Source: Ascarosepion bandense (lineage: Eukaryota > Mollusca > Cephalopoda > Sepiida > Sepiidae). From it: a DNA stretch of 64,000 nucleotides. The DNA lies in the NCBI GenBank assembly GCA_037127315.1, contig JBBBDQ010001124.1, positions 1,797,501 to 1,861,500 of the forward strand. The letters are read 5' to 3'. This document shows, piece after piece, positions 19,831 through 30,608 of this stretch (position 1 is the first letter of the stretch; each line of letters opens with the position of its first letter). The position numbers and the translations under genes were made by a program. The notes under the pieces are model-generated. The model worked only from the letters and a program-made list of their open reading frames with translations, was not told the origin of the DNA and ran no database searches.

Positions 19831-20564
19831 AGTTGATGGATGATACAGGATTTCTATCCTATGAGTTAATACCAAAATGGATGAAACCATGGTAGCGTAA
19901 TCGGCTGATCTTTCTAATTTTGGTATTTAAAATCTCTGCAGGTGAAATCTTTTTTTATATTTCTTTTTCTTTAAATTTGTATTGAGCACTTTTTAATACA
20001 ACTGTTTGATCAATAACTGTTCAGTAATTATAAATCTATAAATATATAAGTGTGTGTGTGAGGGAGGGAGGGAGGGAGGGAGGGAGAGAGAGAGTTTATT
20101 AAGAATTAAATTTCTGTCATACAATGAACGACCATAATTGTCACTACCATACTTTCATGCAATTTCCAGGTGGTCGGCAGTTGTGGGAAAATGGGAACGT
20201 TTATTTCCCAAGTAAGACTAAGATGGAAAATATATCACCGGTGCGTGCATATCATGTACGATTTAACGAAACTTATCTTGAACCAAGATCAAACAAGCCA
20301 TAAGCACACAATAGTTATGGAGAAGAAAAAAACAACTTGTGTGCCTATGCAGCAAAAAAAAGTGCTCATTGCTACACAGATCAACGGGGCCACAGGCAAG
20401 GAGCATAATCCTTTTAAGCAAAAAAAGTGCTCAACAGAAGCAGGCCCTTAAACTCACCCATGCCAGAGCTTTCTAATATTAATAGAAATAAACCGCTCTG
20501 TGAACGCCTACCGGAAAGAAAACGTACTTGTACTTGTAACGGCATTCACCCGAAGTGGGCTTAA
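19831..20564. other. Unassigned; GT and GAGG microsatellite
   Basis: Contains TTTGTATTGAGCACTTTTTAA (the recurring Penelope-associated block, inverted) near 19977 and a GTGTG/GAGG/GAGA tract at 20050-20095. The 93-residue frame at 20170 has no recognisable motif. Confidence 0.5.
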
Positions 20565-20975
20565 CCGGGTTCCAGTGGAGTTAACCGCATCGCGCGTCAA
20601 GGCCATCCACCCTCATCAATCAGCAGCAGAATCGGCGGCATGATCTGGCCATTCGCCGTCCCAGCGTCGGACACCAAAAACGCGAGGACCGGACATGAGC
20701 TCCATGTCTGCTTTGACAGTAGCAAGCCACGTCTTAAATTGACCACCTCGGCGTTTCCTCCAACCAGTGCGTGCGTTGGGCGCCACCAGTTTACGTGGCC
20801 GAACCACCGGAGTTTCCTTTTAAGCAGAGTTTCTTCCAGGCCAAGGATGTTGCAACTAGCGCGGATGGTCGAGTTGGGGATCCAGTCGGAGAGGCGAACG
20901 CGCAGGATACGGCGAAGGCAGTAGTCATCAAACATGCTTTTCAGAATAAGCAACTTAATGTCAGAAATTACAGTT
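20565..20975 (-). pseudogene. LINE ORF2 C-terminal fragment
   Basis: The minus strand reads FDDYCLRRILRVRLSDWIPN, then ALEETLLKRKLRWFGHV-like sequence, then, after a frameshift near 20800, TGWRKRRGGQFKTWLATVKA and RRWDGEWPDHAADSA. This is the C-terminal region after the reverse transcriptase in RTE/CR1-like non-LTR retrotransposons (the LRWFGHV block). Local base composition is richer in G/C than its flanks, in keeping with a recent insertion. The 5' part, including the RT, is missing. Confidence 0.75.
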
Positions 20976-21615
20976 GGACTTTAGTAGAACTCTCGATCTC
21001 TAAGCTGGTAGCCATTAATTTCAGTGTTTGAATGAAAAGCAAAAAAAGAAAAAAGAAAGTGATACCAACTTAAACGCATATGTCCACAAAATATAACTTT
21101 TACATTAGCAAGAAATAATATTAAATTGAAAATTCCATTAATTCCAGTCATGTAAGTAAAGTTCGATGCGAAAATTAAGTCGAAATTAGTTCAAATCAAC
21201 TTTCTATACTGATAGAGTTGTAGGAAAAAAATCACAAGGATTCAACGACTGAACATTAATTATGTTTTGTCTTACTAGTTTAGACTTTGATCTTGTGAAA
21301 GAAAATTCTTTTGATGATGACGCCAGTTCATTGGTGAAATATGCCACAGTAGAATTTTTCCAAATAGTCTTTTCTATATTCCATTGGAGAGAAGAAAGTT
21401 TCGCACAAACAGCTGCTTCCCCAAACCACTGCTCTTGTTTCACAGAGCAGTGGTTTGTAGAAAGAGATGTTTTCCCTGATCACTACAGTCTTAACTTCTT
21501 AAAGTCTATAGGGGTAACTGCTATCGTCCTCACATATACGTCTTATATGTAATTCTTACTCTGCAACACTCTACCTAGAGTGGCTCCAGGACCTTGCACA
21601 GGGTGAACCTCACTG

Positions 21616-21616
<1 letters not shown>
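20976..21616. other. Unassigned; short self-complementary patch
   Basis: 21405-21460 contains AACCACTGCTCT and AGAGCAGTGGTT as a hairpin. Nothing else recognised. Confidence 0.5.
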
Positions 21617-21651
<35 letters not shown>

Positions 21652-22062
21652 CCCAATGGTATCGAAAATATGTTGTGGAAATAACTTATTTTACAAATAA
21701 AAAATATTTAAAAGTTCAACAATACAAATGTAAGTGCTCAATACATTTATATTGTAGATATTTTGAATATATATATATATATATATAATTTAGTTTTTAT
21801 GAATATTATTTATGCTAGCAACATAGGTGAAACCACCAATTGAGCTAGTGCATCTTAGACTGCCTTATATACACAATTTTCGATTTTTCGTAAATACTCA
21901 TCTCTGCTCTAAATTGTATCATGCTGTAAACAGACAATATTACGGAAAGTTCCGGAGATTAACGAAATGGAATTAACAACCAACATATTTAATTTATTTG
22001 TTTGAACATTATTTTTAATTAGTACTTGTATTTGAGTGAAATATTCTATTTTTAATTAAAAA

Positions 22063-22109
<47 letters not shown>

Positions 22110-22182
22110 CTACTGGCCGGATTATTTATGAGAAATTTTGTTTCGAAAATTTGTGTCATTCGGCAACATTTTAACCTGCGAC

Positions 22183-22247
<65 letters not shown>

Positions 22248-22369
22248 ACAAATTTCATTACAAATGGCAGACAATATGCTATGGTTAAGTTTATTTTTAT
22301 ACTTTTATGTAAAACTTACGTATTTTGGCAGTAATCTTTATTTATTGCTCTTCTCTGTCATTTTTAATG

Positions 22370-22412
<43 letters not shown>
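21617..22412. repeat. (TA)n-rich block with a half palindromic element
   Basis: TA tracts at 21617-21650, 21767-21787, 22063-22106, 22188-22220 (then (TG)n to 22248) and 22372-22411. 21990-22187 is one arm of the palindromic family (TTTGTTTGAACATTATTTTT, CTGGCCGGATTATTTATGAG), itself split by TA. Confidence 0.75.
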
Positions 22413-22414
<2 letters not shown>

Positions 22415-22424
22415 GTAAACATAT

Positions 22425-22640
22425 CACTTGATAAGACAAGTCGTGTCGAAACAAAATAGCTACTTTTGTAGTGATATTATAACATATTCATATTATAATT
22501 TTTGAATAATAAATAAAAATTGTTCAACATTTAGAAATTTTTTATTACGCTGGTCTTTAATCTAAGCTTTCGGCTCACATGAACCATCTTCAGAGTTCTT
22601 GTTTGGACATTAACACAAAGATATTCACCATCAAAGATGA
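22425..22640 (-). mobile_element. Penelope-type terminal repeat fragment
   Basis: Minus strand of 22562-22596 carries the hammerhead-like pair: CTGAAGATGGTTCATGTGAG and CCGAAAGCTTAG. 22425-22470 holds another such pair on the plus strand (CTTGATAAG and GTGTCGAAACA). Confidence 0.5.
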
Positions 22641-23663
22641 AATTCTGTTATGCTGACATAGAAGATTGATATGCGACGATGATAATGGTTTACAATATAG
22701 CAGACACAGGTCTTAAATTTGTTCTATGACGTCACACCATGTGAGAGACCGAAATTCTAACAACCGAACCATATGTTTCGACGCAATGTAATGTGTCGTA
22801 GTTTGAAATGTAATTTTATTGAGCGTGGGTTATATATATAGACAAAAGGAAAACTTTTCTTTACCAATGCCTTTCATCCTTTGATGGATTTTATCAAGAC
22901 AAATGTAAGGAATTTATTTTGTGACATAACAGAAGGAAAATAAAAACATCATTCGGTTTTCAAATAATTGTGTATCTATATGAAAGTGCTTAAATGTACT
23001 GAAGGATGTAAGCAAATTATTACTTTATTTATAACTGACAAAAGAAAGCAATAAACCTACTTATAGATAATCAATATTTGTTTAAGAAAAATATTAGCAA
23101 AGTCTGCTATCATTTGGATGTCTTATTCAAAATACAGTGGAATTTATAATTTAATTACTTTATGTTGCCTCAAATTCCTTCTTCTTTTTTTCACATTGTC
23201 TGATAAAAATTGCTTGTGGAATAATTACGTTCGTGATAGACAATCAATAAACAAAAATTGTTCTTAAGAAATAGAAACATACTTTGTTTAAAAAACAAAT
23301 TGATGAACGATGGAAACGTCAAAGCTTCTCTTTTGAGTGAGAATGTATATATCTATTTTTAAAGACCTGTTCCAAAGGTTTGGGAAACCGTTTTCTGTTG
23401 CTATATGTTTGCTCAATCACAGAAGATACTTAGAGGTTCGTTGATGGATAATCTGCTTTTGTACATTTTAGCATAGTGTCTGTCAAAAACGATAGGAATA
23501 TTTACAGACAGCATTTATACCACTTCCTTTGATCAGTACATAGTATGTGTGCTTGGCAAGAAAAGCATTTCATACACAAAATATTTTACACACGCATACA
23601 CACATAAATTTACGGAAATTAACGAAGATTAACGAAACTGGTTATATAAACAACCGACAATTT
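22641..23663. other. Unassigned AT-rich stretch
   Basis: No coding or RNA signal. A 25-bp segment at 23053-23077 is repeated exactly at 25103-25127, next to an LTR-like boundary. Confidence 0.5.
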
Positions 23664-23938
23664 GAAATGATGTTTGAACCTTATTTTTGATCGATACTCG
23701 TATTTCAGTAGATATTCTGTTTATAATCAAATAGTATTATATATTTATTTCTATTGGCCTGATTATTTACGATAAATTTTTATTACGAAAAAATCCTGCC
23801 GAATGATACACATTTTCGTAATAAAAATTTATCGTAAATAATCAGGCCGGTAGAAATAATACTGTTTGATTATAACCAGAAACAGAATATCTACTTACGA
23901 GTATCGATCAAAAATAATGTTCAAATAAATCATTTCAT
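23664..23938. mobile_element. Palindromic element (copy C), core lost
   Basis: About 130-bp arms nearly meet: GAAATGATGTTTGAAC at the left, complement at the right, with TTACGATAAATTTTTATTAC and its complement close to the centre. The tRNA-like core of copy A is reduced to TCCTGCCGAATGATACACA. Confidence 0.8.
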
Positions 23939-23999
23939 AATTGTGCATTTAGGCAGCAATTCGTTTTTATGCAAGTTTGGTAAAAAATAACAAGCAAGG

Positions 24000-24182
24000 G
24001 GGTGTGGTTAAGTTCTTCAAACTCCACCCACGTCTATTGAACAGGTGAAGAGGCTCATCCCTTGTTCTTTGTTTAGGATGTGGTTTCCGGCTTTCTCTTT
24101 TCCTATCTTTTTACTCTTACGTAGCCCCCTGCGCATCAGTGGCGTTATCGCCTTGCTTGGGGTGAGATGATTAAAAAAAAAA
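24000..24182 (+). mobile_element. CR1-like LINE 3' UTR tail
   Basis: CTCCACCCACGTCTATTGAA, GGATGTGGTTTCCGG and CGTAGCCCCCTGCGCATCAG lead to GCCTTGCTTGGGGTGAGATG and an A tail. No coding sequence. Confidence 0.75.
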
Positions 24183-24357
24183 TAATAATGTTTTGTTTGT
24201 TTTTTTTTTTTTTTTTTTTTTTTTCATTTCAATAAATTAGATAACAATTGTCCGGATATTTTATTTATCCAAGTGCTTTCAGCAATACTTTTTTAGCCAT
24301 TATCAAGAATGACTTTTATTTTACTTTTAACTGAATTTAAAGAAGATTAACGAAACT

Positions 24358-25103
24358 TGGTTATGAACCTATAGTGGGGTATCTATTTATTCTTTTCTGT
24401 TAGTAGTAGAGAGTCCATTCCAGTGAAGGGTAGTTGTATACCGTTGCAGGTTAACGGAATTTGGCCTTGTTGTAGATAGCCCACTATAAGTCATAAAATG
24501 ATTATAAATCAAGAAAATCAAATTGAGTTGAAAAATAACGTTTTATATCTACACATATCAATTAATGTTTTTACATTTGAAGTAATACTTGAAATATAGG
24601 TCCAACAGAGGTTAAAATGTTCATGGCAATAAAATGCTGAAAGAGAATTAATACTTAGGAATTTGGGAAGCGTGTAAGTGAGGAATGTCTTTGATGTAGT
24701 CGCTCCTTAGGTCAGTAAGTAGTTTTGAGACAGGGAAAAAGGAAGGAGAGGTGAAGGGACGAGCATAGTAGCCACTTGACTTGTTCAAGGGAGATAATAA
24801 TTACTTTCGCCTGTCACCGTCGGTCTGTCTGACGATGCTTTGTGTATCCGCTTTTTATATCTTCTTTTTGGCTCACAGCAGATCATTTGGGGATTCACAC
24901 TTGTATTTGATTCTGGGCTTCCCATTGGCCGATAAATAAAATTCGCGTAGGCTCGCGAACTGGAAATCTAATATTTAATTCATTTTTCAACCGGAACATG
25001 TGCGCGAACCTGGATGCGCACCGACGACTTTTGGTCATTTGCTTTTTGTTCGTGAAAGTGCGAACATCTGGTCCCTCGCGTTTGCTCGGTCGGTATCACC
25101 ACA
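24358..25103 (-). mobile_element. LTR-like element, copy 1
   Basis: Minus-strand copy of the element at 30609-31414. The outer end on the minus strand is TGTGGTGATACCGACCGAGC; a TATA-like TATAAAAAG lies inverted at 24851-24858. A possible imperfect target duplication AAACT/AACCT flanks it. Solo-LTR interpretation is inference. Confidence 0.6.
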
Positions 25104-25124
25104 AACCTACTTATAGATAATCAA

Positions 25125-25345
25125 TATCTTTCGAACCTGCAACCTCTATCCCCTATGTGGATAGGGGTCGCAGGTTCGAATCCTGCCAAATGACACACAT
25201 TTTCGAAATATAAATTTATCGTAAATAATCAGGCCGGTAGATTAGAAATATATAATACTGTTTAATTAAAAACAGAATATCTACTTGAATATGAGTATCG
25301 ATCAAAAATAATGTTCAAACAAATCATTTTAACTGAATATATATA
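25125..25345. mobile_element. Palindromic element (copy D), half, with hairpin
   Basis: TTTCGAACCTGCAACCTCTA pairs with GTCGCAGGTTCGAA around ATCCCC/GGGGAT. The right half carries the family's arm to about 25330. The B box GGTTCGAATCC is perfect here. Confidence 0.7.
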
Positions 25346-25412
25346 TCGTCATAGGAATATTTTATTTTCAAAACACGCCCAGTATTTTGTCTTTGCCTCT
25401 CATTTTTAAAGA

Positions 25413-25415
<3 letters not shown>

Positions 25416-25481
<66 letters not shown>
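25416..25481. repeat. (TA)n microsatellite, longest in the window
   Basis: About 66 bp of pure TA, directly 5' to the 5S-headed SINE. Confidence 0.95.
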
Positions 25482-25482
<1 letters not shown>

Positions 25483-25745
25483 CGGTCATATCACGTTGAA
25501 TACACCGGTTCTCGCTCGATCACCGAAGTTAAGCAACGTTGAGCCTGGTCAGTACTTAGATGGGTGATCGCTTGGGAATATTGACGGATGTGCGTTGTGG
25601 TGCAGTGGCTCGGAGAGGGAAATCGGTGAGTCGAGTTCCAATTCCAGTCGAACACTCTTTGCATTTACTTACGCACTGGTACCCTTGGGAAAGATATTAA
25701 TCCGTCCCTTCCCTCCAGTTATGGGTTAAATAACTGAGGTATGTT
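25482..25745 (+). mobile_element. 5S rRNA-headed SINE (well preserved)
   Basis: 25482-25590 is close to a metazoan 5S rRNA: ACGGTCATATCACGTTGAA, ACCGGTTCTCG, GATCACCGAAGTTAAGCAAC, GCCTGGTCAGTACTT, GATGGGTGATCGC and TTGGGAATA. These cover the 5S A box, intermediate element and C box. At GACGGATGTGCGTTGTGG it changes into the tRNA-type SINE head and body (ATTAATCCGTCCCTTCC, GTTATGGGTTAAATAAC). 5S-tRNA chimeric SINEs are known elsewhere (AmnSINE1), but this head/body pair is not one I recognise. Confidence 0.85.
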
Positions 25746-25935
25746 GTTCATGCCATCTGTGGCAGGTTCTGCACCGATTGTTTGTTATCAGCAGTTCCAA
25801 AAAGTGTGGATGGTACTACACAAACCTTCACCACTCTAAACAATTCTTTGTGTGGCACTCTGAGTTAGACACTCGAAATCGACGGGAGAGTCCATAATAT
25901 ATATATATTGTGTCTGTATTTAGGTAGCACTTTTC

Positions 25936-26329
25936 ATTAATGCATGTTTCATTAAATAATATAGACAAGTGTTGTCTATTTTATGTCAATTTTTTTAATA
26001 TTCTCTGATCAGCTTAATAGCATTATCATTAAATATATCATATTATCATTATCTTACATGCACAAGTTTGTTGTTGCTTTGAAATTTTACATGTAAAGAA
26101 AAACAGTTTGCCATTATCATTTGTCCGTAGTTATAATATATAATGTAATTTGACATTTTTGAAAGGGGCTTATGTAAGCCGAAAGCTTAGATTGGATTAT
26201 AAAAAATTATGTATCGATATTGTATTTTTCTTTCTTCATTTAATGATAATGCTATAAAGCTTATTAGAGAATATGAAAAAAATTACATAAAATAGACAAG
26301 ACTTGTCTATATTATTTAATGGAACGTGC

Positions 26330-26334
<5 letters not shown>
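25936..26334. mobile_element. Foldback with ~100-bp arms, inverted Penelope 5' ends
   Basis: ATTAATGCATGTTTCATTAA opens and its near-complement closes the element; ATAGACAAG-TTGTCTAT and GCATTATCATTAAAT blocks match in inverted order. Both arms, read outward, encode a degraded form of the Penelope N-terminal motif seen at 29197-29430. A hammerhead-like GGGGCTTATGTAAGCC with GAAAGC lies at 26165-26188. Confidence 0.75.

Positions 26335-26368
<34 letters not shown>
26333..26368. repeat. (TA)n microsatellite
   Basis: Pure TA, bordered by a Penelope fragment on each side. Confidence 0.9.
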
Positions 26369-26369
<1 letters not shown>

Positions 26370-26371
<2 letters not shown>

Positions 26372-26597
26372 TGTATCGAGGCAGCAGATAATTTTATAAA
26401 CATGTACTGTTAAATATAAGAGACAATGAAGGTCTATTATGTTTAATCATGAGCCGTTCTAAACATCGTATTTTAGCTTTAATTTCAGGTTAAAATAAAG
26501 ACAAAAATTCTCCAACATTTGGATGATCTTTAATTAAGTTGGTTCTAAGTTTTCGGCTCACATGAGCCATCTTCAGAGAGGTTACAGGGATATATAT
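26370..26597 (-). mobile_element. Penelope 5' end fragment
   Basis: Minus strand: CTGAAGATGGCTCATGTGAG and CCGAAA, then a decayed copy of the reading frame at 46980-47180, ending at CTGCCTCGATACAC(TA)n. Stops interrupt it. Confidence 0.65.
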
Positions 26598-26600
26598 ATA

Positions 26601-27286
26601 CTAGCAGTATAGCCTGGCGTTGCTCGGGTGTAATGAAAGCTTTAAAAATAATCCATGGTCCTGGAGCTCAGACTCTTGGTACGTTGGCACGAAAGACTAA
26701 AAAGCAATAGTTGTTTCCAGTTAAAGCGAAACTGTAGACTGAAAGAAAAATGAATGGATGTAAGTCCAATTTTGATTTCCTGGTATCGATATCAAATAAG
26801 TTTTTTTCGTCATAAACTGAATTTTGAAGGCTAAATAAGTCCTCTGAGTAAATGGTATCATGGCTGAGATTAAGAACTACAATTATACCTACTTAGAACC
26901 AAACCCGAAGCAAAAACTAAAATAAAAGGGCTGAAAAACTGATTTTGATCAGACCCGGTATCTTGCCTTTTATATATATATATATATATATTATCGATTT
27001 TCTGCAATATTGTAAGAACTGCAACCTTGAAACTTCTGAATATCGTTTCTTATGTCTTTGTTTATGAGTGTATCAAATTTGATTAAAATCGGACCACTCC
27101 TTCTGTAACCCCATTTTTTCGATTATCGATTTTCTATATTTATCGTTGGTACCTCGACACAAAACCTAGCTAAGAACACTCGCGGACGCTTACAGTACAA
27201 CTGTATAAATTTTGAAGAAAATCGGTTCAGCCGTTTCAGAGTCTTTAGTTAACGGACAGACACAGACGAAGTTCCATTTATAAATA

Positions 27287-27289
<3 letters not shown>
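26601..27289 (-). mobile_element. Non-autonomous Helitron, long form
   Basis: Complement of CTAG at 26601-26604, hairpin GGCGTTGCTCGGG region, 5' end TAAACTTATTTATAAATGG at about 27289 where the TC is replaced by TA repeat. Contains the middle block (GTTTTTTTCGTCATAAACTG ... CTTGCC) and an internal TA tract. Confidence 0.8.

Positions 27290-27351
<62 letters not shown>
27290..27351. repeat. (TA)n microsatellite
   Basis: Directly abuts the Helitron 5' end; a (CA)n/(TA)n tract follows at 27454-27500. Confidence 0.95.
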
Positions 27352-27356
<5 letters not shown>

Positions 27357-27453
27357 TACGCATATGCACACGTATAAATATTTTGCTAGTGATAATAAAA
27401 CAGTGGTCAATGTAATGTTACAGAGCTGTTACGTTTATATTAATACATATAAT

Positions 27454-27491
<38 letters not shown>

Positions 27492-27547
27492 GTGTGTGTT
27501 AATGGATATACATTGATTTCTACACTTTGGATTTCATGCATGATACT

Positions 27548-28010
27548 GTTGTGTAGCTTGCTTCGTTTTGGTATAATTAGGAGATAACACAAACTTGAAC
27601 TAAAGATGTTTATTTTTGGTATAAAACTTTAGGTTTTTACATCAAGTTACAACCTTTAAATTTTGTGTGGATACAGGAGCAGACTAGTTAAATTCTCTTC
27701 ACTGTGGGATGCTAGTAGTAAACGAGCCTATCCCTTCTGGATTCTAGTCGTCAACTGACTAGCGTCTTTCCTTTTTCAAATCTCGTACACAAAACTACTG
27801 TCCTTAACTCCCACTTCTTACTCCTTCTCTTAGTCCTACTCCTACCAAAAGAAACGGTTCCTTATTTTGCTGCCCAATTTTGAATTCTTGGCGTCAGTGT
27901 GTCTATCTTTTTCTATTTATAGAACACTCGTCATTTTATAAACCATAACAATGCGATCGCCAGGTGCTGATGGAAATCTGACTGTTACTAATTTAAATGT
28001 TATTTGTACC
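27548..28010 (-). other. Possible LTR-like element, weak
   Basis: Begins TGTTGTGTAGCTTGC. On the minus strand it has a TATA-like CTATAAATAG near 27913-27922 and an AATAAA near 27607. No second copy and no clear target duplication in the window. Confidence 0.3.
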
Positions 28011-28017
28011 GGACTTT

Positions 28018-28327
28018 GGATGTGCGTTGTGGTGCAGTGGATATCGACACGGAACGAAAAATCGAGGAGCCGACTTCGAATTCCAGCTGAATTCCTTGCA
28101 TTCACTTACGCGCAAATACCCTTGGGAAATGTATTAATTCGTCTCTTCCTTCCAGTTATGGGTTAAATAACATGACAGATTGGGTACTATAGCCTTGGCT
28201 GGCAACCAGTCTACCGCAGAAATCAACGGCAACCTACTGCGGGATAATCTTCTGCCCAGTTAGTCATGTCTCGTTCGAGACATTATCGCCCAAGCGTGTA
28301 TCACGGATGTCACTTAACTGACTGATA
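28018..28327 (+). mobile_element. tRNA-derived SINE, full length
   Basis: GGATGTGCGTTGTGGTGCAG head, GCAAATACCCTTGGGAAATG, GGTTAAATAAC, TCTACCGCAGAAATCAACGG and CATGTCTCGTTCGAGACATT body blocks, ending in ACTGACTGA repeats. Confidence 0.9.
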
Positions 28328-28383
28328 CCGTACTTTCATTTAAGTGGGGCAGTCCATATATTTAGATTCTAATTAGCACCATT

Positions 28384-28430
<47 letters not shown>

Positions 28431-28774
28431 TAAAACGATCGACAAGGAAGATTTTATTTTTTATTGAATCTTTTTAGTATTGTGACATTTTTTATTTCTT
28501 TTTGTTGGAGACAAAAAATGTTCCAAAATTATTAATTTTGCAATGCAATCAGCCTCTTCACTGGCCATTCTCAAAGATGTTATGTTTCTAATGTTCTTAT
28601 TTCTTCCTCATGTTTTGACTGTACAATCAAAACACGAGTATAAAATTTTTACATTTCATATCTCCAGCCAAAAGGAAATATGTAAAAATATTGGAAAAAT
28701 TAAATCAAAAATGAATAAAAATCTTTCTTGTAGGTTGTTTGTAACAAAACATGTTTAAATGAAAGAATGCTAGC

Positions 28775-28824
<50 letters not shown>

Positions 28825-28938
28825 CAGGGACATTAATTACTACAAACAGTTTGTACACTCTCGTCTCCATAAAAGAAAATGCAACATAAGAACATTAGAA
28901 AAACTGTAAAACGTATCAAACTTTTCATCAAATTACAC
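28328..28938. other. Unassigned with GT/GA microsatellite
   Basis: (GT)n(GA)n at 28385-28430 and (CA)n(TA)n at 28776-28821. No coding signal in the 71-residue frame at 28543. Confidence 0.5.
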
Positions 28939-28997
<59 letters not shown>

Positions 28998-29172
28998 TAT
29001 TGAGGCAGCAGATGATCAAACAAGATGAAACAACACTCAAAAACATAATAAGTAGAAATGTTAAACCAATAAATAATAATAATAAAATTATGCTCATCAT
29101 ATATTATAAAGAATTTAAAACAATTGACCTCATAGTCTCTAATAACACTACAACCACACAACTTTATGGACA

Positions 29173-29222
<50 letters not shown>
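28939..29222. repeat. (TA)n and (CT)n tracts around a repeat fragment
   Basis: (TA)n 28939-28994, then GTGTATTGAGGCAGCAGATG, the same boundary sequence as Penelope 5' fragments, and (CT)n(TA)n at 29172-29222. Confidence 0.7.
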
Positions 29223-29430
29223 TGTGTGTGTATTTTGGCAGCATTTTTTCATTAATGCAGGTTTCATTGAATAATATAGACAAGTTCTGTCTATTAATTT
29301 TGTGTAGGATCCGTTCATACCGTCTGATATACTTGATGGTGATATTGTTGAAAGACAACAAAAAATCACAGTAATTGATTTTTTTATCGGGTCTAAGCTT
29401 TCGGCTCACATCAGCCGTTATCAAAGAGTA
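29197..29430 (-). pseudogene. Penelope 5' end: hammerhead-like motif and N-terminal ORF
   Basis: On the minus strand the open frame starts inside or just after the hammerhead-like motif (GGCTGATGTGAGCC, GAAAGCTTAG at 29396-29424). It reads DVSRKLRPDK, then FLLSFNNITIKYIRRYERIL, INRQNLSILFNETCINEKML and PKYT before entering (TA)n. The plus-strand copy at 46980-47180 shares the pattern IRR-x-ER, NR-x2-LS-x2-FN-x2-C and LP-x-YT although the DNA is much diverged. The motif resembles the N-terminal segment of Penelope proteins (a helix ending H/N-x-FL-x2-C-x5-LLPK). Truncated at the TA tract, so only about 60 residues remain. Confidence 0.6.
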
Positions 29431-29570
29431 AATATTAACACACAGTAAACATAGAACATTTAAGCTATTAACAATAAAGAGAATTAAATTGAAAATCTAA
29501 GTCCATCCCTACCATGGCGGATGGCCGAAGACAGTGACAAAAAATAGTGGCGTTGTGGTCCCTGATCTGA

Positions 29571-29745
29571 TTACAGGCATTTGAGTACGTTATTGGAAAT
29601 ATCAAAATTGATTGTATTCAAACCAGGTTTAAATTGTTTAATGTAGATTGCTTCGAGGATTTTTAGTTTCTGTTTATTATTTTCTTGTTTGAGTATGTAC
29701 GTGTTATCAATATATACTAGTCTTCCACATATAAGCCTGTTTCTT
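29571..29745 (-). pseudogene. Penelope GIY-YIG C-terminal end
   Basis: The minus strand reads QKLKILEAIYIKQFKPGLNT and INFDISNNVLKCL. The LKILEA-x-IK-x2-KP-x-LN block is the last conserved part of Penelope endonuclease domains. Upstream on the minus strand is the ribozyme SINE at 29743; downstream is the N-terminal fragment at 29430, so C-terminus and the next N-terminus lie head to tail, as in tandem Penelope copies. Most of the endonuclease and all of the RT are missing. Confidence 0.7.
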
Positions 29746-29905
29746 TCTATCACAGCTCATCAGCGTGACTAGACACATCCACTTCCTTCTGGTTTGGATC
29801 GAAACTCGACCGATTTGGTGTCAGTCGATGTCGCTACCCATTAAGCCATAGGCGTATGGAATCAGAGAAGGGAAATTTTAACGTCTTGTATATAAGCAGT
29901 GTATA
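29743..29905 (-). mobile_element. Ribozyme SINE, hammerhead helix II broken
   Basis: Minus strand: tRNA-like head (TATGGCTTAATGGGTAGCGA), B-box region GAGTTTCGATCC, then CTGATGAGCTGTGATAGAAA and GAAACAGG. The 3' half of helix II has mutated, so the ribozyme should not fold. Confidence 0.75.
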
Positions 29906-30029
29906 CACACCCGCCAGTCACCGAAAGAACTCAATTCATTTCTGAAGAGTAATGCTTTTATCGCAGAAGTGGAAACTGTTTTTTAAATTTTCTTCCCTAG
30001 AGAACTCAATCGTAACGAGAGCATAATAT

Positions 30030-30130
30030 ATTAGACATCCACATACAAGTCTGTTTCGCTGTATCACAGCTCATCAGTGTGACTAGACACATCCACTTGC
30101 TTCTTGCCGGGATCGAAATATATTCGTACA
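30030..30130 (-). mobile_element. Ribozyme SINE, 5' truncated
   Basis: Only the B-box region (GGGATCGAAAT overlaps its decayed end) and the hammerhead remain on the minus strand; the tRNA head is missing. Confidence 0.75.
30034..30086 (-). ncRNA. Hammerhead ribozyme, intact core
   Basis: Minus strand: helix I TCACA/TGTGG, CTGATGA (30077-30071), helix II GCTGTGATACAGC, GAAA, helix III ACA-GACT-TGT, cleavage base A. All core bases are present. The cleavage triplet is GUA rather than GUC, permitted but usually slower. Confidence 0.8.
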
Positions 30131-30608
30131 AGCCGGAAATTGAAAGGGGGCCACTTTCCACCTCTCACAGAGCAAACGAATTACATTTTTAGAGAAAAAA
30201 ATGTGGTTATTTTCGGGGCTGATTCCTTCTGCAACACTTGTCATAAAATTTATTAAAATTTATTTATCTTTCTTGAAGCTTTTGTTTTATTTTTAATTTC
30301 AAACTAATAGGTTTAATTTAATATTTTCAATAAAATTTACCTGTATTTCAAAACTAATTTAAAATATATTTTTCTGAACCATTATTTTAGGAATATTAGA
30401 TGATTTAAAGTTTTATCTAATTACTTACTTAATATTACTTACTTTTAGTTTAATTTTCTTTTAACACCGAGGTAATTGTTTATTTAAGGTGTTGCGAGTA
30501 ATATAGTGTGGGCGCCTTCCTATTAGTAATCTTAAAACATTATAAAAATATTTTCCGTAATATTTTATTATATTTTAGGTATTTTGACTTTAAATTTGCT
30601 ATATAGTT
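30131..30608. other. Unassigned AT-rich stretch
   Basis: No recognisable feature. Confidence 0.5.

Noticed and set aside
25482..25590. Genuine 5S rRNA gene
   Set aside because: The 3' end is replaced by a SINE, there is no terminator T-run, several helix positions are changed, and a second copy has the same fusion.
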